64,000 bases of DNA. Origin: Pseudobythopirellula maris (lineage in GTDB: Bacteria; Planctomycetota; Planctomycetia; Pirellulales; Lacipirellulaceae). Made by a program: the position numbers and the translations under genes. Positions 32,958 through 40,769 of the stretch are shown here, one piece after another. Under the pieces are notes generated by a model. That model was not told the origin of the DNA, ran no database searches, and saw nothing but the letters and a program-made list of their open reading frames with translations. Location: contig NZ_SJPQ01000002.1 of assembly GCF_007859945.1 (NCBI RefSeq), positions 1,094,279-1,158,278 of the forward strand. Reading direction: 5' to 3'. Numbering within the stretch: position 1 is the stretch's first letter; every line of letters begins with the position of its first letter.

Positions 32958-33046
32958 TTGATCAGTCCTTGGATTGCCCCGTAGGAAATAGTCGTAGCGG
33001 CCGGCCGGGGGGCGAATCGTTCCGCCCCTCGGCTTACGCGTCCGAA

Positions 33047-34375
33047 TCAGGTGAGTCCTTCGATCAGCTTCACGAGCGGCATGAACAGCGAGACGACGAT
33101 AAAGCAGACGGCGCCGCCCAAGAAGATGATGAGCAGCGGCTCCATGAGCTTCGTGAGCGAATCGGTCCGCACCGCCACGAGTTCGTCGTACACGTCGGCC
33201 ACTTTGTAGAGCATCGTGTCGAGTTCGCCCGTCTCCTCGCCGACGTCGACCATGTTCACGACGATGTCGTCCACCACGGGCTGGCGGAACTTGAGCAGGT
33301 AAATGAGCAGGCCGATCGGGCCGCCGATAAAGCAGAACCAGAAGAACGCCGCCATCGGGTGGAACCCGGGGATCGCGTTCTCTTTCATCGGCGCGGCGAT
33401 CGCGTCGCCCTCGCGGATCGCCTCGCTGACCTTGCTGAACATCCGCTCGAACACCGCGTTGCCCGAGGTGTCGCGCGTGATGTTGAGCGCCTCGAGGATC
33501 GGCACGCCCGAGGCCACGAGCGTGCCGAGCGTACGCGTGGTGCGGGCCAGGATGTTCTGCTCGATCAGCGGGCCGAAGATCGGCACCTTGATGATGAACT
33601 GGTCCCAGCCGATGCGGCCGTGCTTGAATTTGCGCAGGAGCTTGATGAACAGCCAGATGCTCGCCGGGATCGCGGGGATCAGGTACCAGTAGTTGACCAC
33701 CCAGTTCGACATGCCGATCAAGAGCTCGGTGGCCACCGGCAGTTCGAGCTCGAAGTCTTCGAAGATCTTCCGGAAGGCGGGCACGATGGCGATCATGATG
33801 AACGTGAGGATGCCCACGGCCACCGAGACCACGACGACCGGGTAGATCATCGCGCCTTTGACTTTGCGTTTGAGCGACTCGGCGCGTTCCTGGAAGTCGG
33901 CCAGCCGCTGGAGGATCAGCTCCAGGGCGCCGCCCGCCTCGCCCGCCTTGATCATGTTCACGTAGAGTCGGTTGAAGCACTTGGGGCTCTTGGCCATCGC
34001 CTCGCTGAGCGTCGAGCCCGCCTCGATCTCGTCGCAGGTGTCTTCGAGCGAGAACTTCAGCCGCCCCGGCTTGGCCTGGGCCGCCAGGATCCGCAGGCTG
34101 CGCAGGATCGGCAGGCCGGCGTCTTGCAAGATCGACAGCTGCCGGGTGAACGTGGTGAGGTCCTTCGACTTCACGCCGCCGAAGACCAAGCCGCGGTTCT
34201 TCTTCGCGGGGCCGGCCGCCTCGGCCTTCTTGCGGGCCTTCTTCACGCTGATCTTCGTGACGAAGTAACCCATCTGGCGGATAGTCGCCTGCGCTTCTTC
34301 CTCGGTCGGCGCCTCGAGAACGTCTTTGATCTCGGCGCCGGTGGCGTCCATCGCTTCGAATTGATAGGTCGGCAT
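33047..34375 (-). CDS. gspF: GspF/PilC inner-membrane platform protein
   Basis: 442 residues. Starts 'MPTYQFEAMDATG' as the family does, and has two T2SSF repeats. Repeat 1: 'DLTTFTRQLSILQDAGLPIL' with 'YVNMIKAGEAGGALELIL'; repeat 2: 'RTTRTLGTLVASGVPILEAL' with 'NMVDVGEETGELDTML'. Membrane segments are near residues 200, 250 and 415. Between the 'FHPM' of repeat 2 and 'NMVDVGEETG' lies an insert of about 30 residues with a strongly hydrophobic stretch, 'AAFFWFCFIGGPIGLLIYLL' (about 340-360); standard GspF has only a few residues there. This would be an extra membrane segment or re-entrant loop. It is the hub on which the ATPases act. Confidence 0.92.
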   Translation of the reverse strand: MPTYQFEAMDATGAEIKDVLEAPTEEEAQATIRQMGYFVTKISVKKARKKAEAAGPAKKNRGLVFGGVKSKDLTTFTRQLSILQDAGLPILRSLRILAAQAKPGRLKFSLEDTCDEIEAGSTLSEAMAKSPKCFNRLYVNMIKAGEAGGALELILQRLADFQERAESLKRKVKGAMIYPVVVVSVAVGILTFIMIAIVPAFRKIFEDFELELPVATELLIGMSNWVVNYWYLIPAIPASIWLFIKLLRKFKHGRIGWDQFIIKVPIFGPLIEQNILARTTRTLGTLVASGVPILEALNITRDTSGNAVFERMFSKVSEAIREGDAIAAPMKENAIPGFHPMAAFFWFCFIGGPIGLLIYLLKFRQPVVDDIVVNMVDVGEETGELDTMLYKVADVYDELVAVRTDSLTKLMEPLLIIFLGGAVCFIVVSLFMPLVKLIEGLT

Positions 34376-34405
34376 GGGGGTTTCCTTAGGAAACAGCTTT
34401 CAGCA

Positions 34406-34484
34406 TTCAGCTGTCAGCGATCAGCTTTGACTCGGGAAAAATAGTTTCGTGATTCGGGCTGACAGCTGAACGCTGACAGCTGAA
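34406..34484. repeat. Three copies of a 13-base repeat, inverted, between gspE and gspF
   Basis: TTCAGCTGTCAGC at 34406-34418 and two inverted copies, GCTGACAGCTGAA, at 34458-34470 and 34472-34484. The outer copies can form hairpins with the left one, leaving either of two pairings. It occupies most of the 116-base gap inside the pilus run and could tune expression of gspF relative to the ATPase genes, or simply be a repeat insertion. Confidence 0.8.
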
Positions 34485-34491
34485 CGCTTCG

Positions 34492-36213
34492 TTAAGCCTC
34501 GAGCACCGTCTCGCGGATCACTTCTTCGAGCGTGGTGGTGCCCTCGTAGGCGGCGCTCATGCCGGCCGCGCGGAGGGTCACCATCCCCTCGCGCTCCGCC
34601 TCGTTGCGCAGGTCCTCGGTGAGGCAGTTCTCCATGATCATCTCGCGCAGCTTGTTCGACATGATCATCAGCTCGAACAGGCCCACGCGTCCCTTGTAGC
34701 CGGTGTTGTTGCACACCTCGCAGCCGGCGCCGCGGTAGAACTTCTTGCCCTCGATCGCCTCGGGCGGGAGGTCCAGGTCGTCGATGACCTCTTGGCTGGG
34801 CGTGTACTCCTCGCGGCACTGCGTGCAGACACGCCGCACGAGCCGCTGGGCGAGGATGCACTCCACCGTCGCGGTGATCAGGAAGGTCGGCACGCCCATG
34901 TCCTTCAGACGCGTGATCGTGCTCGGCGCGTCGTTCGTGTGCAGCGTGCTGAACACCAAGTGACCGGTGAGCGACGCCTGCACCGCGATCTCGGCGGTCT
35001 CCAGGTCGCGGATCTCGCCGACCAAGATCTTGTCCGGGTCCTGCCGCAGGATCGCCCGCAGGCACTGCGCGAACGTGTTGCCGATCGACGCGTCGATCGG
35101 CACCTGGATGATGCCGTCCATGTCGTACTCGACCGGGTCCTCGGTCGTGATCAGCTTGTCCTCGATCGAATTGAGCTCGTTGAGCGCCGAGTAGAGCGTC
35201 GTGGTCTTGCCCGAGCCCGTGGGGCCGGTCACCAGCACGATGCCGTTGGGCTTCTTGATCGCCTCGCGGAACTCGGCCATCGTCTCGCCGTTCATGCCGA
35301 CGTTGCCGAGGTCGAGCGACACGACCGAGCGGTCCAACACCCGCATCACGACGCTCTCGCCGAACATCGTCGGCAGCACGCTCACCCGCAGGTCGACCGA
35401 GTGGCCGCCGACCGTGAGCTCGATGCGTCCGTCTTGCGGCATGCGTCGTTCGGCGATGTCGAGATTGGCCATCACCTTGATGCGTGTGGTGATCGCGAAC
35501 GCCAGGTGGCGCGGCGGCGGCACCATCTCGTAGAGCACGCCGTCCGCCTTGATGCGGATGCGGAACTCGTCCTCGAACGGCTCGAAGTGGAGGTCGGAGG
35601 CGTGGTCCTTGATCGCCATCAGCAACACCATGTTCAGCAGCTTGCGGACCGGCGCGCTGTCGGCGAGCGCCTCGACGCTGCTCAGGTCGATCGCCCCCTC
35701 GGCCGCCAGCGCGTTGGCGGCGGCGGTCAGCTCCTGGTCGTTCTCCATCGACTCGACGATGCTCTCGACGCTCTCGGTGTTCTCGCCGTAGTAGCGCTCC
35801 AGCGCCGCCATGACGCTCGACTCGCTCGCGGCCATCACCTTGATGTTGTAGCCCAGGAACGTCCGCAGCTCGTCCTGCACCGAGAGGTTCTGCGGGTCGC
35901 ACATCGCCACCGACAGCGTGTCGTTCTCAAACGCGATCGGGATCACCCGGTACATCTGCGCCATCGGCTCGGTGACCATGGCCAACACGTCCTTCTCGAT
36001 CGACACCTCGTGCGCCGAGACCACCGGCAGCAGCATCTGCTCGGCGATCGCCTGGGTGAGCTGCTCCTCGTCGATGAGACCCATGTCCATCGCCACGCGG
36101 CCGATCAACACCCCGGGGTGCTGCTTCTGCTCGTCGACCAACAGGTCGAGTTGCTCGTCGTCGATGATGCCGAGGTCGACCATGACCTGTCCGAGGCGAC
36201 GCATTGATGCCAT
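34492..36213 (-). CDS. gspE: GspE/PilB assembly ATPase
   Basis: 573 residues. An N-terminal MshEN-type domain (about 1-150, 'LGQVMVDLGIIDDEQLDLLV', a pattern that in other ATPases can bind c-di-GMP) precedes the N2 and catalytic domains. The Walker A is 'VTGPTGSGKTTTLYSAL' (about 325-341), the Asp box 'ITTEDPVEY', Walker B 'DKILVGEIRDLETAEIAVQ' and His box 'GHLVFSTLHTND'. Two CxxC pairs ('CTQC', 'CEVC', about 465-505) form the zinc element usual in extension ATPases. It powers pilin extraction into the fibre. Start ATG 36213, or the third codon after, gives a normal N-terminus. Distance to pilT is 117 bases. Confidence 0.93.
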   Translation of the reverse strand: MASMRRLGQVMVDLGIIDDEQLDLLVDEQKQHPGVLIGRVAMDMGLIDEEQLTQAIAEQMLLPVVSAHEVSIEKDVLAMVTEPMAQMYRVIPIAFENDTLSVAMCDPQNLSVQDELRTFLGYNIKVMAASESSVMAALERYYGENTESVESIVESMENDQELTAAANALAAEGAIDLSSVEALADSAPVRKLLNMVLLMAIKDHASDLHFEPFEDEFRIRIKADGVLYEMVPPPRHLAFAITTRIKVMANLDIAERRMPQDGRIELTVGGHSVDLRVSVLPTMFGESVVMRVLDRSVVSLDLGNVGMNGETMAEFREAIKKPNGIVLVTGPTGSGKTTTLYSALNELNSIEDKLITTEDPVEYDMDGIIQVPIDASIGNTFAQCLRAILRQDPDKILVGEIRDLETAEIAVQASLTGHLVFSTLHTNDAPSTITRLKDMGVPTFLITATVECILAQRLVRRVCTQCREEYTPSQEVIDDLDLPPEAIEGKKFYRGAGCEVCNNTGYKGRVGLFELMIMSNKLREMIMENCLTEDLRNEAEREGMVTLRAAGMSAAYEGTTTLEEVIRETVLEA

Positions 36214-36330
36214 GGCTGAGACGTTTCTGCTGGTGCGTTTCTGGTTAGGCGCCGGCGGCGCCGGGTGTCGTGAAAACTAAGCTGTTTCGGTTCGCGTGGG
36301 CGTCGCAACGCCCGCCGCTGTTGCGATGGG

Positions 36331-37437
36331 CTAACCCTGCTCCATCGGGTCCTCTTCATCCATATCGCCGAGGCCCTCGGCCGCGATGCGGCGGGCGAGC
36401 TCGTCGGGCACGTTGCACTTGGCCAACGCGTCCTCGCGGGTGACCAAACCCTCCTTGAACAGTTCGAAGACGTGGTCGTCCAGCAACTGCATGCCCATCT
36501 TGGCGCCCGTTTGGATGGACGACGTGATGCGGAAGATCTTGTTCTCGCGGATCAGGTTCGAGATGCCCGGCGTGACGACCAGCGTCTCGAAAGCCGCCAC
36601 CCGCCCGCCGCCCACCTTCTTCAGGAGCTGCTGCGAGAGGATGCCGATGATCGACGAGGCGAGCTGCGTGCGGATCTGGTCCTGCTGGTGCGTGGGGAAC
36701 ACGTCGATGATGCGGTTGATCGTGCCCGCCGCGCTCGAGGTGTGCAGCGTGCCGAACACGATGTGGCCGGTCTCGGCCGCGGTGATGGCCGCCTCGATCG
36801 TCTCGAGGTCGCGCATCTCGCCGACCAGGATCACGTCCGGGTCCTGACGCAGCGCGCGGCGGATCGCCTCGGCGAAGCTGGTGACGTCGACCCCCACCTC
36901 GCGCTGGTTGATCGTCGACTTCTTGTGGTTGTGCTGGAATTCGATCGGGTCTTCGATCGTGATGATGTGGTGGTCGACGTTGTCGTTCAGATAATCGATC
37001 ATCGCCGCCAGCGAGGTCGATTTACCCGAGCCCGTCGGCCCCGTCACCAGGATCAACCCACGCGGCCGCATGATCATCTTCTTGAAGATCTCGGGCAGGT
37101 TGAGCTGGTCCATGGTCCAAAGGTCGACCGGGATCTGACGCAGCACCATCGCCACCTTGCCGCGCTGCCGGAACACCGACACGCGGAACCGCGCCTTGTC
37201 GCCGAACGCGAAGCCGAAGTCGGTGCTGCCGGTCTCGGAGAACTCGTTCTGGCAGCGGTCGGGCGTGATGCTCTTCATCAGGCCCATCGTGTCGCTCTCT
37301 TCGAGCACCTTGGTCTTGAGCTTCTGCATCCGGCCGCCGAGCCGGAAGACCGGCGGCTGGCCGACCGTGATATGCAGGTCGCTCGCGCCTTGTTTGACAA
37401 CCGCTGCGAGCAGCTTGTCGATCAGGATCGTGCCCAT
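36331..37437 (-). CDS. pilT: PilT-type retraction ATPase
   Basis: 368 residues, the usual size. The start 'MGTILIDKLLAAVVKQGASDLHITVGQPP' is typical PilT. Walker A 'VTGPTGSGKSTSLAAMIDY' (about 129-147), Asp box 'ITIEDPIEF', Walker B 'DVILVGEMRDLETIEAAIT', His box 'GHIVFGTLHTSSAAGTINRI', and no zinc cysteines, all as in PilT. The AIRNLIRE element of PilT appears as 'ISNLIRENKIFRI'. The C-terminus has a short acidic tail ('DMDEEDPMEQG'). ATG 37437 is the family start; the long upstream in-frame extension is not protein-like. Having PilT suggests a retractable, type IV pilus-like fibre rather than a pure secretion pseudopilus. Confidence 0.95.
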   Translation of the reverse strand: MGTILIDKLLAAVVKQGASDLHITVGQPPVFRLGGRMQKLKTKVLEESDTMGLMKSITPDRCQNEFSETGSTDFGFAFGDKARFRVSVFRQRGKVAMVLRQIPVDLWTMDQLNLPEIFKKMIMRPRGLILVTGPTGSGKSTSLAAMIDYLNDNVDHHIITIEDPIEFQHNHKKSTINQREVGVDVTSFAEAIRRALRQDPDVILVGEMRDLETIEAAITAAETGHIVFGTLHTSSAAGTINRIIDVFPTHQQDQIRTQLASSIIGILSQQLLKKVGGGRVAAFETLVVTPGISNLIRENKIFRITSSIQTGAKMGMQLLDDHVFELFKEGLVTREDALAKCNVPDELARRIAAEGLGDMDEEDPMEQG

Positions 37438-37990
37438 GGGCGGCTTCTTCCCCGGTGTCGGTGGGGTCCCCAGATAGAGTGCGTCGTGGCGAGTAGCTAA
37501 TGGATGAGGGGCGGGGAGCGCCACCGGCCAAGCGACCGAGACCGCGCGTGCGGCCGGTTGCTTCGCCGTTTGATGCTCTGCTCCGTGACGCGCCCTGCGA
37601 GTGGGGTCCTTCTGGCCAGAAGACCCTATCCCCACGAGTGGGGGGGCATTGGCTTGCCTCGAACCAATGCCCTTCGCCTGGCGGCGTCGGCACAGCCAAT
37701 CGATTCGGGCGCCGCGGGGCCGCTTGGGTAGATCCCGTTAGATGCGACAACGCAATGCCTTAACCGCTGGCAGCAATGCATTATCCCTTGTCTCAGCCGA
37801 GACTCAAGCTTTTGGCGCGACTCGATTTACGGCCTTCTGGCCGTTTGGGGGCCGCCGTATGGGTCGCAGCGGTAGCGCCACGCACCGGGCGGACTGCCGC
37901 ACCCCAGACGGATGGCTCAGCCAGCGGAGCTTGTGATTTGGAGAGCTCGAGCGAGTCCATCCAGAAGCGCCGGTCGAGAGACCGATTAGC
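37438..37990. other. 553-base gap with stacked hairpins between the pilB-type gene and pilT
   Basis: No gene is supported. The gap holds several hairpins: CTTCTGGCCAGAAG (37608-37621), CCCCACGAGTGGGG just after it, and GGCATTGG with CCAATGCC about 37648-37672. It may contain a promoter for pilT and the genes after it. The right part (about 37740-37960) is more mixed in composition and shows nothing recognisable. Confidence 0.5.
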
Positions 37991-39694
37991 CTACGACTCC
38001 ACTCGCTTGGTCACGCGGAAGACCTCCTCGAAGGTCGTGATGCCGGCCAGCACCTTGCGGATGGCGTCGTCGTAAAGAGTTGACATGCCAAGCTTTACGG
38101 CTTCCTTGCGGATCTCCTGGGTCGAGGCGCCCTTGAAGGCGAGCTCGCGGATGCCGGCGTTCATCGTCATCAGCTCGAACACGCCGAGCCGGCCGCGATA
38201 GCCGTTGCCGCCGCAGTTGTTGCAACCGCGGCCCTTCATGAAATTGGCCCCCTTGAGCTGCTCAGGAGTGATGCCAGCGTAGTCGATTTCTTGCTGGGTT
38301 GGGGTGTACGGTTGTTTACATTTCGAGCAGACAACCCGGACCAAACGCTGCGCCAAAATTCCGATAACGCTGCCAGCCACCAGATAAGCGGGCACGCCCA
38401 TATCGACCATTCGTGTAATGGCGCCGGGCGCATCGTTCGTATGAAGGGTACTGAAAACCAAGTGTCCAGTTAATGACGCCTGGATTCCCATCGATGCGGT
38501 CTCGTAATCCCGCATCTCGCCCACCAAAATGATGTTCGGCGCCTGCCGGAGCATCGCCCGGATGATCAACGCGAAGTCGAGCCCGATCCCGTGCTTCACC
38601 TCCACCTGATTGATCCCAGGCAAGTAATACTCCACCGGGTCTTCGGCGGTGATGATCTTCCGGTCGGGCCGGTTCAGCTCGTTGAGCGAGGCATACAGTG
38701 TAGTGGTCTTTCCCGAACCAGTTGGGCCGGTCACCAGCATGATGCCGTTCGGGCGGCGGATCAGACCGTTGAAGACCTTGAAATCGCGCTCGCTGAGGCC
38801 CAACTGGCGGACGCCAACCTTGATGTTGTCCTTATCAAGCAGCCGCATGACGCAGCTCTGGCCGTGGCTCGTTGGGAGCATGCTGACCCGCAGGTCGAGC
38901 TCCTTGCCGCCGGCGGTGATCTTGATCCGGCCGTCCTGGGTCCTGCGGCGTTCCGCAATGTCCATCTTGGCGACGATCTTGATACGCGAGAGCAGCGCGC
39001 CCAGCAGGCGGCGGGGGGGGCTGTCGCGTTCGATCAGCACGCCGTCGATCCGGTAGCGAATCCGCACCCGGTCTTCGAACGGCTCGACATGGATGTCCGA
39101 GGCCCGCAGCTGCACCGCCTCGGCGATCATCAGCTGCACGAGCTTCACGACCGGGGCGCTGGTCTCGTCGACCTCTTCGTCGGCGTCGTCGTCGTCGCTC
39201 TCGGTCTCGGTAAAGTCGATCGCCGTATCGGTGAACTCCTGCAGCATCGAGTCGGCCGACTCGTCGCCCATCTGGCCGTAGTTGCGGTTAATCGCTTCGA
39301 GGATGTGCTCGCGGGTGGCCAGCACGATGTCGATCTTGCGGTTCAGGATGAACTGCAGCTTCTCGATCGTCTCGAAGTCGTCGGGGTCGGAGACACAAAC
39401 CCGCAGGCCTCCCTCGTCGGCGTCGATCGGGATCACCGCGTTCTCACGGGCGACCGACTCGGGCACGAGCTCCACCACCGAGGGGGGGATCGGCACGTCG
39501 CGGAGGTCGACGAAGTCAAACCCGTTCAGGTCGGCCAAGGCCTGCATCACCTGCTCGGCCGAGGCGTAGCCCAAGTCGACGACGGTCTGCTCTGGCTTGA
39601 GCTTGCGGCTCTTGGCGACGGTCATCGCCTCGTCCCACTGGCCGGGGCCGACCACGCCCTTCTTGATGAGGAAGTTGCCCAGTTTGCTTTTCAT
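37991..39694 (-). CDS. pilB: Second PilB/GspE assembly ATPase
   Basis: 567 residues. An N-terminal MshEN-like region ('LGNFLIKKGVVGPGQWDEAM' onward) is followed by an acidic linker 'TETESDDDDADEEVDE' (about 165-180). The motor part has Walker A 'VTGPTGSGKTTTLYASLNEL' (about 317-336), 'ITAEDPVEYYLPG', Walker B 'NIILVGEMRDYETASMGIQ', His box 'GHLVFSTLHTNDAPGAIT' and two zinc CxxC pairs ('CSKC', 'CNNC'). It is a paralogue of the GspE gene 1.8 kb downstream, not a copy, since the N-terminal halves differ strongly. Bases 38281-38520, which encode the His-box and first zinc pair, are about 54% GC and use other codons than the flanks. Which ATPase serves which pilin set is not known. Confidence 0.93.
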   Translation of the reverse strand: MKSKLGNFLIKKGVVGPGQWDEAMTVAKSRKLKPEQTVVDLGYASAEQVMQALADLNGFDFVDLRDVPIPPSVVELVPESVARENAVIPIDADEGGLRVCVSDPDDFETIEKLQFILNRKIDIVLATREHILEAINRNYGQMGDESADSMLQEFTDTAIDFTETESDDDDADEEVDETSAPVVKLVQLMIAEAVQLRASDIHVEPFEDRVRIRYRIDGVLIERDSPPRRLLGALLSRIKIVAKMDIAERRRTQDGRIKITAGGKELDLRVSMLPTSHGQSCVMRLLDKDNIKVGVRQLGLSERDFKVFNGLIRRPNGIMLVTGPTGSGKTTTLYASLNELNRPDRKIITAEDPVEYYLPGINQVEVKHGIGLDFALIIRAMLRQAPNIILVGEMRDYETASMGIQASLTGHLVFSTLHTNDAPGAITRMVDMGVPAYLVAGSVIGILAQRLVRVVCSKCKQPYTPTQQEIDYAGITPEQLKGANFMKGRGCNNCGGNGYRGRLGVFELMTMNAGIRELAFKGASTQEIRKEAVKLGMSTLYDDAIRKVLAGITTFEEVFRVTKRVES

Positions 39695-39859
39695 GGCGCG
39701 TCTGTTCCGGAGCTTGGGCGTCGATCGAAGGGCGACCGGCGAGGAGGTGCGAGGCCAAGGGCGGCTTAGAACCGCCGCTCGAACGCCGCTTGGCGGCGGC
39801 GCTAACTCGCTATCCTGCCTAGACTAATGGCGCGGCGCAGGGGTGTCAAACTCGCGGTC

Positions 39860-40516
39860 CTAAGGCGCCGATTGCGCCGGTTGCGACGCCTCGCTCTCCT
39901 GCGGCTGGTACTGTCGCTCACTCGGTGAGTGATTGTCGACGGGTCGATGACCCGTTTGGCGAACCGATTCGCGCAGCCCGCGGGCCGTCTCACGCAACCT
40001 GTCGGCTTGCTCGTAGAGTTGCCGTCGCTCGAGCGTGTGGGCGAGCCGATCGAGCTCAAACGCCGTTTGCTGCACCAGCTGCACCGGGTTTTGCGACGCC
40101 TCGTACCCGGGTTGCTGGGCCGGGTAGTCCTGCTGGGCGGCGTTCGGGTAGGCCTGGGAATGCGATGCTGCCGTGGGCCACTGGGGCCATCCACTGTGCC
40201 GGCCCGCGCCAGGGGGTTGGGCCATCGGCTGCTGCATTGTCGGCACGTGTTGGGCATTCCCCCAATGAGGTTGGCCGTTGAGCGCCGCACGGTCCTCGGC
40301 GTGACGCCGGAGCGCGTCGCGAAACTCGTCGCTGCTGGCCTGCAAGGCGGACCTTCCCCCCTCCACCAACCGGTTGCGCATGTCGGTGATTGTGTTCTGA
40401 AGCTGCCCGATCTCCTGCTCCGTCGGCGGCGTCTCGTCTTGCGCCGAGGCGACGGACGCCGGCACAATCGGCAAGAAACACAACGCCGCTACACTCCGCA
40501 ATACCGCGACCGCCAT
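39860..40516 (-). CDS. Exported coiled-coil, Gln/Pro-rich protein (218 aa)
   Basis: Unknown family. Residues 1-26 are a signal peptide ('VLRSVAALCFLPIVPASVASAQD'). Then come a helix 'EQEIGQLQNTITDMRNRLVE' (coiled coil), a Gln/Pro/His-rich low-complexity middle, and a second helical part 'TLERRQLYEQADRLRETARG'. This layout of a signal peptide plus 'YEQADRLRETA' helices is seen in many planctomycete exported proteins. It lies 165 bases upstream of the pilB-type gene on the same strand and could be the first gene of that run. It is divergent from the M1 peptidase gene. Confidence 0.7.
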   Translation of the reverse strand: MAVAVLRSVAALCFLPIVPASVASAQDETPPTEQEIGQLQNTITDMRNRLVEGGRSALQASSDEFRDALRRHAEDRAALNGQPHWGNAQHVPTMQQPMAQPPGAGRHSGWPQWPTAASHSQAYPNAAQQDYPAQQPGYEASQNPVQLVQQTAFELDRLAHTLERRQLYEQADRLRETARGLRESVRQTGHRPVDNHSPSERQYQPQESEASQPAQSAP

Positions 40517-40769
40517 GGCTCCGCCCTCCCGAGGTGTGTGGTTGGGGATACCCCCCTCGTGGCGCATCGTACCGCTCCCGCAACGCCGAGGGCAACGTCT
40601 TTGCGGGCGAACCTCAGCCCCATAGGGCGTGTCGCCTAGGACGGCGCGGGAAGAGGGGGTTTGTGCTTCAAGCCCGCCACTCAGCTACACTTGTCCGGCG
40701 GCGGCGTTGCACGTTTTCCTCGCCCCGCCACCTCCTTGGCGACTCGCACCTTCGAACACGCGCTTCTTT

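Noticed and set aside
34492-39694. The two PilB/GspE genes as a recent duplication
   Set aside because: Only the motor halves are alike, at the level expected for any pair in this family; the N-terminal halves and linkers differ strongly.
40629-40769. Upstream extension of the M1 peptidase frame
   Set aside because: It is not protein-like, and the signal peptide begins at the ATG at 40770.
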